A stretch of 64,000 bases of DNA from contig DATBAK010000005.1 in the NCBI GenBank assembly GCA_036271555.1, positions 58,968 to 122,967 on the forward strand, read 5' to 3'. The notes under the pieces are model-generated. The model was not told the origin of the DNA. It did not search any database and saw nothing but the letters and a program-made list of their open reading frames with translations. A program made the translations under genes and the position numbers. Numbering within the stretch: position 1 is the stretch's first letter; each line of letters starts with the position of its first letter. Shown piece by piece: positions 1 through 7,805 of this stretch. The stretch is from Acidimicrobiia bacterium. GTDB lineage: Bacteria > Actinomycetota > Acidimicrobiia > IMCC26256 > PALSA-610.

Positions 1-726
1 TTGCGCTGCGAGAAGGGCGCGACCGACGCGAACCTGGCGCGCCACGTCGATCTGCTCGACGCCGGTGCGGCCGCCGGCGCGCGCATCGTCGGGTTCCCCG
101 AGATGTCGCTCACCGGCTCGGTGGATCCCGAGCACTGGCCCGGGCGCGCGATAGGCCTCGACCACGACGCCGTGCGGAAGCTCACGGACGCGACCGCGCG
201 CACGGGTGTCGCCGCGCGGTTCGGAATCGCGGAGGCGGGCGGCGACGCGGTGTTCATCACGCAGGTGCTCGCCGACCGCGGCCGCGTCGTCGCGCAGTAC
301 CGCAAGCGCCGGCTACTCGACGAAGACGCGTACCGTGCGGGCGCGTACCCCGCGCGCCTCGCGCTCGACGGCGCGCCGATCGGTATCGCGATCTGCGCGG
401 AGACGGGCACCGACGTCGCGTGCGACGACGCGGCGCGGGCCGGCGCGCGCGTCGTCTTCGTCTGCGCGGCACCCGGTCTGTACGGAAGGCGCACCGACGA
501 GGCCGAATGGCGCGCGGGCTACGAGTGGTGGTCGGGCTCGGTGCTGACCGACTGCGCGCGGCACGCGCGCCGGCACGGTCTCTGGATCGCGATCTCGAGC
601 CAGGCCGGCGCGACCGCCGACGAGGACTTCCCCGGTCTCGCCGCCCTCGTCGCTCCCACCGGCGCGGTCGTCGCGCGCACGCCGGACTGGCACGAAACGT
701 CCCTCGTCGTCGAGCTGCCCGATTGA
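1..726 (+). CDS. Carbon-nitrogen hydrolase (nitrilase superfamily), 5' truncated
   Basis: Likely hydrolyses a carbon-nitrogen bond of an amide or nitrile; the substrate is unknown. The nitrilase triad is visible: Glu in FPEMSLTG, Lys in QYRKRR, and Cys in AICAETG. The first residues (RCEKGATDANLARHVDLL) match a point a few residues inside a normal family N-terminus, so the true start probably lies upstream of the window and the TTG at base 1 is not the start. The 241 visible residues include the complete C-terminus (stop at 724-726). The next gene, a HAD phosphatase, starts 57 bases later on the same strand. Confidence 0.85.
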   Translation: MRCEKGATDANLARHVDLLDAGAAAGARIVGFPEMSLTGSVDPEHWPGRAIGLDHDAVRKLTDATARTGVAARFGIAEAGGDAVFITQVLADRGRVVAQYRKRRLLDEDAYRAGAYPARLALDGAPIGIAICAETGTDVACDDAARAGARVVFVCAAPGLYGRRTDEAEWRAGYEWWSGSVLTDCARHARRHGLWIAISSQAGATADEDFPGLAALVAPTGAVVARTPDWHETSLVVELPD

Positions 727-783
727 CGTGGCCGCGCCGTGGACCCGCTCGTCGAGCGGCGGGGCCATGCCAGACTCGATCGG

Positions 784-1455
784 ATGCGACCGATCCGCGG
801 CGTGATGTTCGACATGGGCGACACGCTGCTCGGGCGCGGCGACGGCCCGGCGATCCTGCGTGACGAAGCGCGCAAGCTCGGACGCGTTGTCGACGACGAA
901 GCCGCGCGCCGGATGTGGCGCGCGATCCAGGAACGGGCGCGTACGCCCGAGGAGATCGCGAAGGGACGCGACCTGTCGGAACGCGCGCACCGCGAGTGCT
1001 GGACCGCGCTGTACTCGGCGGCGGACGTGATCGCCGACGGGCTCGGCGAGATCCTCTACGAGCGCGAGATCTCGGCCGACGCGTGGATGCCGTTCCCCGA
1101 CACGAAGCCGACGCTCGAAGCACTGGGCGACGCGGCCATCCCGATGGTCGTCGTGAGCGACACGGGGTGGGACATCCGTCCCGTGCTGGCGAAGCACGGA
1201 CTGCTCGACTTCTTCGCGGGTCTCGTGCTCTCGTACGAGCACGGCGCCGCGAAGCCCGCACCGCAGCTGTTCGCCACCGCGTGCGAGCAACTCGGCGTCG
1301 GCGCGGAGGACGCGCTGATGGTCGGCGACAACGCGTTGACCGACGGCGGCGCGATCGAGTCGGGTGTGCGCGTCTACCTGTTGCCGGCGCAGCACACGCC
1401 CGGGCCGCGCGGGCTCGACGCGGTCCTGCGGCTCGCCGGGGTCACAGCTCCCTGA
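784..1455 (+). CDS. HAD-superfamily hydrolase
   Basis: A 223-residue cytoplasmic phosphatase-like protein. HAD motif I is FDMGDTLLG near residue 10, with Gly-Asp in place of the classical DxDxT second Asp, as in many HAD subfamilies. Motif II is VVSDTGWD, motif III includes the Lys of AAKPAP, and motif IV is VGDNALTDGG. The ATG at 784 is preferred over an in-frame ATG at 739 because motif I then falls at the usual distance from the N-terminus. The 3' end overlaps the convergent E2 gene by 14 bases. The substrate cannot be read from the sequence. Confidence 0.85.
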   Translation: MRPIRGVMFDMGDTLLGRGDGPAILRDEARKLGRVVDDEAARRMWRAIQERARTPEEIAKGRDLSERAHRECWTALYSAADVIADGLGEILYEREISADAWMPFPDTKPTLEALGDAAIPMVVVSDTGWDIRPVLAKHGLLDFFAGLVLSYEHGAAKPAPQLFATACEQLGVGAEDALMVGDNALTDGGAIESGVRVYLLPAQHTPGPRGLDAVLRLAGVTAP

Positions 1456-2449
1456 GCCAGTCGCGCGTCTCGACGATCGCGCGCACGCGCGCCGCGAACG
1501 CTGCCGCGTAGGCGCCGTCGACCGCGCGGTGGTCGAAGCTGAGACAGAGGTAGCCCATCGGACGGATCTCGATCGAGCTCCCGATCGCGACGACTTCCTT
1601 GCGCACGCCGTCGGTGGAGAGGATGCCGACCTGGGGACGGTTGATGATCGGGACGGAGATCGCGGTGCCCGCGGCTCCCGGGTTCGTGATGGTGAAGCTG
1701 CCACCGACCGTGTCGTCGGGGGTCATGCGCTTCGCGCGGGCGCGGCGCGCGACGTCGTCGATCGCACGGGCGAGCGTGCGCAGGCGCAACCCGTCGGCAT
1801 CGTGGACCACGGGCACGACGAGCCCCTGGTGCGCGAGGTCGACGGCGATGCCGAGCCCGATCGCGCGGTGCACGGTGAGGCGGTCGTCGACGTCGAGCGT
1901 CGCGTTGAACAACGGGTAGTCGCGCAACGCGTCGCAGACGGCACGCGCGACGAACGGCAGATACGTGAGCGAGAAGCCTTCCTGTTCCCGGAACGCGACC
2001 CGCCATTCCTGACGCGCGACGTCGACCGCCGAGTAGTCGGTGTGCACGATCGTGAGCGCGTGCGCGGCCGTGTGCTTCGACGCGAGCAGCGCGGTGCCCG
2101 CGCGGGCCTGGACGCGCGTGAACGGAACCCGCTCGTCACCGCTCGGCGCGGTCGGCGCGGTCGGCGCGATCAGCGCGATCGGCGCGATCGGCGCGATCGG
2201 CGCCACGGGTGCGGCGGGCGCAACGACCGCCGTCGCTCCGATCGGCACGGTCGCCACCGCGGTGTCGAGATCCGCGAGCGTCACGCGGCCCTGCGCGCCC
2301 GAGCCGGCCCCGGCGGCGAGCGCGCTCGGGTCCATCCCCCGCTCCCGCGCCGCGCGGCGCACGGCCGGCGACAGGAACCCCGCCGTGGCGCGCGGTCGGC
2401 GCACCCGCCAGGGACGAACCTCGGGCTCGGCTGAGCTGCCGTCGGTCAC
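1442..2449 (-). CDS. 2-oxoacid dehydrogenase E2-type acyltransferase lacking a lipoyl domain
   Basis: A 335-residue protein. An E3/E1-binding (PSBD) domain lies at about residues 22-60 (FLSPAVRRAARERGMD, then GRVTLADL). An Ala-Pro-Ile linker with tandem repeats follows, then a catalytic acyltransferase domain ending in the diagnostic SFDHRAVDGAY (the DHRxxDG active site). The N-terminal lipoyl domain that carries the swinging arm in normal E2 proteins is absent: the GTG start precedes the PSBD by only about 20 residues, and I see no GDKV-type lipoyl motif before it. The gene is divergent from the E1 gene with 51 bases between starts, so the two probably share a promoter region. Branched-chain 2-oxoacid substrates are inferred from the E1. 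Confidence 0.88.
   Translation of the reverse strand: MTDGSSAEPEVRPWRVRRPRATAGFLSPAVRRAARERGMDPSALAAGAGSGAQGRVTLADLDTAVATVPIGATAVVAPAAPVAPIAPIAPIALIAPTAPTAPSGDERVPFTRVQARAGTALLASKHTAAHALTIVHTDYSAVDVARQEWRVAFREQEGFSLTYLPFVARAVCDALRDYPLFNATLDVDDRLTVHRAIGLGIAVDLAHQGLVVPVVHDADGLRLRTLARAIDDVARRARAKRMTPDDTVGGSFTITNPGAAGTAISVPIINRPQVGILSTDGVRKEVVAIGSSIEIRPMGYLCLSFDHRAVDGAYAAAFAARVRAIVETRDWLREL
2145..2198. repeat. 9-bp tandem repeat (GGCGCGRTC x6) in the E2 linker
   Basis: Six consecutive copies of GGCGCGRTC, one of them with an A in place of the first G, inside the E2 gene. On the coding strand they spell the Ala-Pro-Ile/Thr run of the interdomain linker. E2 linkers are commonly Ala-Pro-rich and flexible, so the unit length of three codons keeps the frame and copy number may vary between strains. 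Confidence 0.85.
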
Positions 2450-2500
2450 GCGACCAGCGTACGGGGCCGTAGTGTGAGCCGCTGTCCGGAGGTGAACGGC

Positions 2501-4591
2501 ATGAAGGTGCTCCAGCAGCCGTCGTTGCCCTTCGAGGTTCCGGTGGAGGAGGCGCTCGACGACTATTGCCGCGCGCTCGTCTCGCGTTACCTCGACGACC
2601 GCGAGATCGCGCTGCGCCAACAGAGCAAGGCGTTCTTCCAGATCTCGGGCGCGGGCCACGAGGCGCTCCTGCTCGGCCTCGCCCGGTCGTTGCGGCCCGC
2701 GTACGACTGGTTCTTCCCGTACTACCGGGATCGCGCGCTCGCGCTCGCGCTCGGTGTCACGCCGACCGAGATGCTGCTCCAGGCGGTCGGCGCCGCGAAC
2801 GACCCCGCGTCGGGCGGCCGCCAGATGCCATGCCACTGGGGCGCGGCACACCTCAACATCGTCAGCCAGACGAGTTGCACCGGCAGCCAGTGCCTGCCCG
2901 CCGTCGGCTGCGCGGAAGCCGCGCGCTACATCGGGCGTCGCGACCTGCCCGGCTGCACCGCGTACGGCGACGAGATCACGTACGTGTCGCTCGGCGAGGG
3001 TGCGACCTCCGAGGGCGAGTTCTGGGAGAGCCTGAACACCGCGTGCCGGCTGCACCTCCCGGTGCTGTTCGTCGTCGCCGACAACGGCTACGCGATCTCG
3101 GTCCGCTCCTCCGACCAGATGCCGGCGCCGATCTCCGAGATGGTCGCGGGCATCCGTGGGCTCCACATCGTGAAGATGGACGGCCGCAACTACTTCGAGG
3201 TGCGGCACAAGGGCGCCGACGCGATCGCGCACGCGCGCGCCGGTATCGGTCCCGTGCTCATCCACGCGACGGTCACGCGGCCGTACGCGCACTCCCTCTC
3301 CGACGACCAGAAGAAGTACCGCGGTCCCGACGAGCTGCGCGACGAGTCCGAGCACGACCCGATCACGTTCATGGAGCAGGCGTTCCTCGCCGCGGGCGTC
3401 GCCGACTCCGAACGGCTCGAGGCGTTCAAGGCGACCGCGCGCGAGCGCGTGCGCGCCGCGGCCGAGGAGGCCCTCGCCGCGCCCCGCCCCGATCCCGGCA
3501 GCGTGTTCGAGCAGGTGTTCGCGCCCGCGCGCCCGGAGCCGGAGCCCTCGCCCGCGGAACCCGAGTCCGTCGGTGAGCCCGTCGCGTTCGGCGAGGCGAT
3601 CCGGCTCACGCTGCACGAGCAGATGGCCGTCGACGAGCGCATCCGCGTCTTCGGCGAGGACGTCGCCGACTGCGACCCCGAGTTGCTCGACGTCGTCGCG
3701 GGCAAGGGCGGCGTCTTCGGCATCACGTTCGGACTGCAGCGCAGCTTCGGCGACGCGCGCTGCTTCAACACACCGCTCGCGGAGGCGAACATCGTCGGCC
3801 GCGGCGTCGGCATGGCGATGCGCGGGCTGCGGCCGTGCGCGGAGATCCAGTTCTTCGACTACGTGTGGCCCGCGATGCAGCAGCTGAAGTCGGAGGCCGC
3901 GACGACACGCTGGCGCTCGAACGGCGCGTTCACGTGCCCGCTCGTCGTGCGCATCGCGACCGGCGGCTACCTGACCGGCGGCGCGATCTGGCACTCGCAC
4001 TGCGACGAGGCGATCTTCGCCCACGTTCCGGGCCTGCTCATCGCGTTCCCGTCCCGAGCGCGCGATGCGGTCGGGCTCCTGCGGCAGGCGTTCCGGAGCG
4101 AGGACCCCGTGCTCTTCCTCGAGCACAAGCACCTGTACCGGCAGGGTTACAACCGCGATCCGATGCCACCCGAAGGCTGGACGATCCCGTTCGGCAAGGG
4201 CGCGTACGTCACGCGCGGCGATCGGGCGACGGTCGTCACGTGGGGCGCGACCGTGCACCGCGCGGTCGTCGCGACGCAGCAGCTGGGCGAGGGCCACGGC
4301 GTCGAGATCGTCGACCTGCGCACGATCACGCCGTGGGACCGCGACATCGTCGCGGAGTCCGTGAAGCGCACGGGTCGTCTGCTCGTGCTGCACGAGGACC
4401 GGCTCACCGGCGGTTTCGGTGCCGAGGTCGCGGCCTTCGCCGCCGACGAGTGCTTCGAGTATCTCGACGCGCCGGTGTTGCGACTCGCGGCCATCGACAC
4501 GCTCGTCGGCTACGAGCCCACCCTCGAAGCCGCGACGCTCCCCCAGGTCGACGACATCGCCCGTGACCTCAAGCACCTGCTCGACTATTAG
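2501..4591 (+). CDS. Fused E1 alpha-beta subunit of branched-chain-type 2-oxoacid dehydrogenase
   Basis: A 696-residue thiamine-diphosphate enzyme that decarboxylates 2-oxoacids and passes the acyl group to a lipoyl domain. The alpha half covers about residues 1-345, with the ThDP/Mg motif from GEGATSEGEF (near 165) to VVADNGYAIS. An acidic, Pro-rich linker (PARPEPEPSPAEPE) joins it to the beta half (from about 355: FGEDVADCD, TPLAEANIVGRGVG, HSHCDEAIFAHVPG). In many bacteria the halves are separate genes; here they are one chain. The ATG at 2501 is chosen over an in-frame GTG at 2474 because GGAGGTG lies at ideal spacing just before it. Branched-chain specificity is inferred from similarity to BCKDH E1. 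Confidence 0.9.
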   Translation: MKVLQQPSLPFEVPVEEALDDYCRALVSRYLDDREIALRQQSKAFFQISGAGHEALLLGLARSLRPAYDWFFPYYRDRALALALGVTPTEMLLQAVGAANDPASGGRQMPCHWGAAHLNIVSQTSCTGSQCLPAVGCAEAARYIGRRDLPGCTAYGDEITYVSLGEGATSEGEFWESLNTACRLHLPVLFVVADNGYAISVRSSDQMPAPISEMVAGIRGLHIVKMDGRNYFEVRHKGADAIAHARAGIGPVLIHATVTRPYAHSLSDDQKKYRGPDELRDESEHDPITFMEQAFLAAGVADSERLEAFKATARERVRAAAEEALAAPRPDPGSVFEQVFAPARPEPEPSPAEPESVGEPVAFGEAIRLTLHEQMAVDERIRVFGEDVADCDPELLDVVAGKGGVFGITFGLQRSFGDARCFNTPLAEANIVGRGVGMAMRGLRPCAEIQFFDYVWPAMQQLKSEAATTRWRSNGAFTCPLVVRIATGGYLTGGAIWHSHCDEAIFAHVPGLLIAFPSRARDAVGLLRQAFRSEDPVLFLEHKHLYRQGYNRDPMPPEGWTIPFGKGAYVTRGDRATVVTWGATVHRAVVATQQLGEGHGVEIVDLRTITPWDRDIVAESVKRTGRLLVLHEDRLTGGFGAEVAAFAADECFEYLDAPVLRLAAIDTLVGYEPTLEAATLPQVDDIARDLKHLLDY

Positions 4592-4598
4592 CCGCTTC

Positions 4599-4642
4599 GT
4601 GGTACTGCGTTGGCGCGTCATGGCCCGATAACGCAGTACCAC
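4599..4642. terminator. Bidirectional hairpin between convergent genes
   Basis: A perfect 13-bp inverted repeat, GTGGTACTGCGTT at 4599-4611 pairing with AACGCAGTACCAC at 4630-4642, separated by 18 bases. It sits just after the E1 stop and touches the stop codon of the convergent FAD oxidoreductase. There is no clear T-tract, so it may be a bidirectional transcript end or RNA-stabilising hairpin. The perfect symmetry would also suit a protein-binding site. Confidence 0.55.
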
Positions 4643-6108
4643 TAACGCGAGCGAAGCGTCTCGAGCAGCTCTTCGCGCGACGGGCCGAAGGGTTCGGGGG
4701 GCGGGCGGGTGTCGCGGGCGGCGTAGGCCTCCATCACCGCGGTCACCACTTCGCCGTCGGCGATCAGCGCGTCGGGCTTCGCGAGCAGGTTGAACCAGCG
4801 CAGGAACGCGCGGAAGACGACGGGCGACGTCTGCAGCGCGGGCAGCAGGCCTTCCCGCAGCAGCGCGCGCACCATCGAACGCCCGTCGTCGGCGTCGTCA
4901 TCTTCGTCGGCGTCGTCGGCCGGCACCGCCGACTCGCGGTCCTGGAGCACTGCGGCCCGGTACCAAGGATCGAGCTCCCGCGTCGTGAGCTCGTCGAACT
5001 CGAGCAGCGCGGCGGGCAGATCCTCGGGGTGCTCGCGCAGCACATCCGCGAGCCCGAACGCGTGCACGAGCGCGAGCGAGCAGCCGCGCCCGTACAGCGG
5101 GTTCGTGCAGACCGACGCGTCACCGACGGCGACGAATCCGTCCGCGATCGGCTGATCGTGCACGACGAAGTGGCGCTTGCGGTTGCGCAGACCGGCCATG
5201 AGATGCACGTCGGTGATCGGTTGCGCGCGCCCGTCGAGCCACTCCCACGCGGCGGGGATCGTGCGCGCGGCCGCGTCGAACGCGTCGGGCGCTGCGAGCG
5301 CGCGGCGAAGCTCCGTGTCGTCGACCGCGACCGCGAGCGTCACCGAGAACGTGCGGTTGTCGCCGACGAACACCGCGAACTTGAGGTGCCCGAGGTCGCC
5401 CGCGACCGGACCCTCCCCGACCGGCGCCTCCGCGCCGGCACGCAGCTCGTAGAACCGCGAGAAGTAGACGATGCCGGTCTCGTGCACGTCGGCAGGCGGT
5501 TCCTCGACGCCCGCCACCGCGAGCCAGCGCTCGGAACCGCCGCGCGGACCGGACGCGTCGACGACGAGGTCGGCCGCGATCGTGGCTTCCGAACCGGCCT
5601 CGCCGGCGCCCGCGCCGCCGTGGGCACGCACGCGCAGCCCGCGCACGCGCGGCCGCACCGTTGCGGTCGCGTCGAGGCCGACCACGTCGGTGCCGTCGAG
5701 CAACGTCACGCGCTCGGACTCCAACGCGCACCGGCGCAACACCCATTCGAACGTCGTGCGCCGGCACGCGAGCGCGACCAGCTCGTCGTCGCCGGGACGC
5801 GGGTCACGGTCGCTGAGCGTCTCCGGCAGATGGTCGGTGAAGCGGATCTCGGTCGCGCCGGCCGCCAGCAACCGGTCGAGGACGTCCGGCGCGCGCTCCC
5901 GCAGGAGGTTCCGCAGACGCGCGAGAAAGGCGTGCGAATGCCGGACCTGCGGCGCGCCGCGTCGGGCCCACGCGGTGAAGGCGTCGGTCGCGCTCGCGGG
6001 CATCGGCGTGGCGTCGCGCTCGACGATCGTCACGGTGTGCCCGTCGCGCGCGAGCGCGAGGGCGCTCGCCAGCCCTGCGACCCCCGCTCCTGCGATGACC
6101 ACGCGCAC
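4642..6108 (-). CDS. FAD-dependent monooxygenase/oxidoreductase
   Basis: A 488-residue group A-type flavoprotein. The N-terminal dinucleotide-binding fold has VIAGAGVAGLASALALARDG followed by the ribose-binding Glu in TIVERD. The second FAD motif is GFVAVGDASVCTNPLYGRG near residue 350. An acidic low-complexity insert (ADDADEDDDADDG) lies near residue 425. The GTG at 6108 is favoured: GGAGGG precedes it by five bases, and the Rossmann strand begins right after it. It is convergent with the E1 gene and divergent from the ABC operon. The hydroxylated substrate is unknown; geranylgeranyl-reductase-like or squalene-epoxidase-like roles are possible. Confidence 0.82.
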   Translation of the reverse strand: MRVVIAGAGVAGLASALALARDGHTVTIVERDATPMPASATDAFTAWARRGAPQVRHSHAFLARLRNLLRERAPDVLDRLLAAGATEIRFTDHLPETLSDRDPRPGDDELVALACRRTTFEWVLRRCALESERVTLLDGTDVVGLDATATVRPRVRGLRVRAHGGAGAGEAGSEATIAADLVVDASGPRGGSERWLAVAGVEEPPADVHETGIVYFSRFYELRAGAEAPVGEGPVAGDLGHLKFAVFVGDNRTFSVTLAVAVDDTELRRALAAPDAFDAAARTIPAAWEWLDGRAQPITDVHLMAGLRNRKRHFVVHDQPIADGFVAVGDASVCTNPLYGRGCSLALVHAFGLADVLREHPEDLPAALLEFDELTTRELDPWYRAAVLQDRESAVPADDADEDDDADDGRSMVRALLREGLLPALQTSPVVFRAFLRWFNLLAKPDALIADGEVVTAVMEAYAARDTRPPPEPFGPSREELLETLRSR

Positions 6109-6247
6109 GCGCGCCCTCCGATCCGACGCGCAACGTATCGGTGGCGACCCGATCCCTCGGGAACCCGGCGTGCCGTCCATCGGGGCGGGCGTGGCGCGAC
6201 ACTTCCCCGGGTAAGCGCACGTCAGGGCTTGCACGACACCTTGTGAA

Positions 6248-6265
6248 CGGGCAGGCTCCTGCCCG
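6248..6265 (+). promoter_or_regulatory. Short hairpin in the upstream region of the ABC operon
   Basis: CGGGCAG and CTGCCCG form a perfect 7-bp stem around a four-base loop about 75 bases before the transporter start. The 231-base divergent region (6109-6339) holds no gene. The hairpin could be an operator or a transcript feature; I could not pick out convincing -35/-10 hexamers. Confidence 0.3.
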
Positions 6266-6339
6266 AATCTGACGGAGTGTCACATTCACTGGGAGACCAC
6301 GCGCAACACGAGGCATTCGTGTCGTGCCGAGGGGGGACT

Positions 6340-7740
6340 GTGAAGCGAACCGGATGGCTGGTCGTCGTCGTCGCGCTGAGCCTCGCGTTCGCCGCCTGCA
6401 GCAGCAGCGGCAGCGGCGGGAGCGGTGACAACGGCCTCGGTGGAAGCACGTCGTCCCCGAGCAGCACCGGGAAGGACGTCTGCACCGGCAAGACGCTCAC
6501 GTCGAGCGAGGTCGGTGTCTCGCCCTCCACGATCACCGTCACGGTGATGGCCGACGTCGGCTCGCAGCTGTCGCCCGGTCTCTTCCAGGGCTCGATGGAC
6601 GGCGTGAACGCGTGGGCGAAGTACGTCAACGCGAACGGCGGCCTCGCGTGCCGCCAGGTCGTCGTGAAGGAAGCCGACTCCGACCTCAGCCCGACCGAGA
6701 CGAAGAACGGTGTCGTCTCCGCGTGCGGCAACTCGCTCGTGCTCCTCGGCACCACCGCGCTGTTCCTCAACGACATGCGCCCGGCCGAGGGTTGCAAGGA
6801 CAAGGCCGGCGCGGCCACCGGCATCCCCGACCTCGCGGTGCTGCAGACCGAGCCCGTCGAGCAGTGCTCGGCGATCTCGTTCGCCGTGATCCCGAACGGC
6901 GGCAGCTGCCCGTACTCGGGCAGTGGGGTGCGCACGTTCTCTGCGGTCACGCCCGCGATCGACTGGTTCAAGAAGAACGTGACGAGCGACCTGCACGGCA
7001 TCTTCGTCGTGCCGGCCGACCTCCCGTCGACGATCACCTCGAGCACCGTGCTGTACGCGGGCATCACGCAGAACGGCGTGAAGATGGACGCCGAGTTCGG
7101 CATGAGCGGACTCGCGACCCAGTCGCAGTACACGCCGATCGCGTCGTCGATCAAGGCGCACCACGCGACCTGGGTGATGAACGGCCTCGACTACTCCGGC
7201 ACCCTGAAGATGCGCAACGAGGCGGCACAGCAGGGCGTCACCGGCGTGAAGGTCTGGGCCTGCTCGCTGCAGTGCTACGCACCGAACTTCGTGAAGCAGG
7301 GCGGCGCGAACGTCGAAGGCCAGTACTCGTGGCTGCAGTTCCTGCCCTTCGAGGACAAGGGCTCGAACGACACGCTCGACGCGTTCCTCCAGTACGACGC
7401 CAAGCCCGACGGCTTCGGCCTCCAGGCGTTCGCGGCGGGCGTGCTCTTCCAGCAGGTCGTCACGAAGATCGCCCAGGACGACGGCCCGAATGCGATCACG
7501 CGCAAGGCCGTGCTCGACGGGATCCGGCAGGTGCACGACTTCGACGCCGGCGGCATGCTCGTGCCGACCGACGTCGCGGGCAAGACGCCGAGCAAGTGCA
7601 TCGTGATCGTCCAGGTGAAGAACGGTGCGTGGACCCGCGTCGACCCGGTCGCGAAGGGCAAGTTCGACTGCGACGAGCCGAGCGCCATCACGACGATCAG
7701 CGCCGACCCGTTGAAGCTGTACAAGCCCAACAGCCACTAG
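6340..7740 (+). CDS. ABC transporter substrate-binding lipoprotein (branched-chain amino-acid/amide type)
   Basis: A 466-residue extracytoplasmic receptor. A signal peptide (VKRTGWLVVVVALSLA) ends in the lipobox AFAAC with Cys at residue 20, so it is lipid-anchored outside the membrane. A Ser/Gly-rich spacer follows, then a type I periplasmic-binding fold (ITVTVMADVGSQLSPGL, NANGGLACRQVVVKEADSD). The GTG start has an immediate GAGGGGGGA ribosome site. It is the first gene of a five-gene operon with permease and ATPases downstream. Family knowledge suggests amino acids, amides, short-chain acids or aromatics as ligands; the actual ligand is not evident. Confidence 0.88.
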   Translation: MKRTGWLVVVVALSLAFAACSSSGSGGSGDNGLGGSTSSPSSTGKDVCTGKTLTSSEVGVSPSTITVTVMADVGSQLSPGLFQGSMDGVNAWAKYVNANGGLACRQVVVKEADSDLSPTETKNGVVSACGNSLVLLGTTALFLNDMRPAEGCKDKAGAATGIPDLAVLQTEPVEQCSAISFAVIPNGGSCPYSGSGVRTFSAVTPAIDWFKKNVTSDLHGIFVVPADLPSTITSSTVLYAGITQNGVKMDAEFGMSGLATQSQYTPIASSIKAHHATWVMNGLDYSGTLKMRNEAAQQGVTGVKVWACSLQCYAPNFVKQGGANVEGQYSWLQFLPFEDKGSNDTLDAFLQYDAKPDGFGLQAFAAGVLFQQVVTKIAQDDGPNAITRKAVLDGIRQVHDFDAGGMLVPTDVAGKTPSKCIVIVQVKNGAWTRVDPVAKGKFDCDEPSAITTISADPLKLYKPNSH

Positions 7741-7805
7741 CCGCGGGCGCTCCCTGACCGAGACGCGAACCAGGTGAGACATCGGCACGAGCGGGGAGGT
7801 GGGCG

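Noticed and set aside
1442..4642. A single minus-strand open frame of about 1066 codons
   Set aside because: Only its last 335 codons resemble a protein (the E2). The rest is the mirror of the fused E1 gene on the plus strand and is Arg/Ala-rich with no domain.
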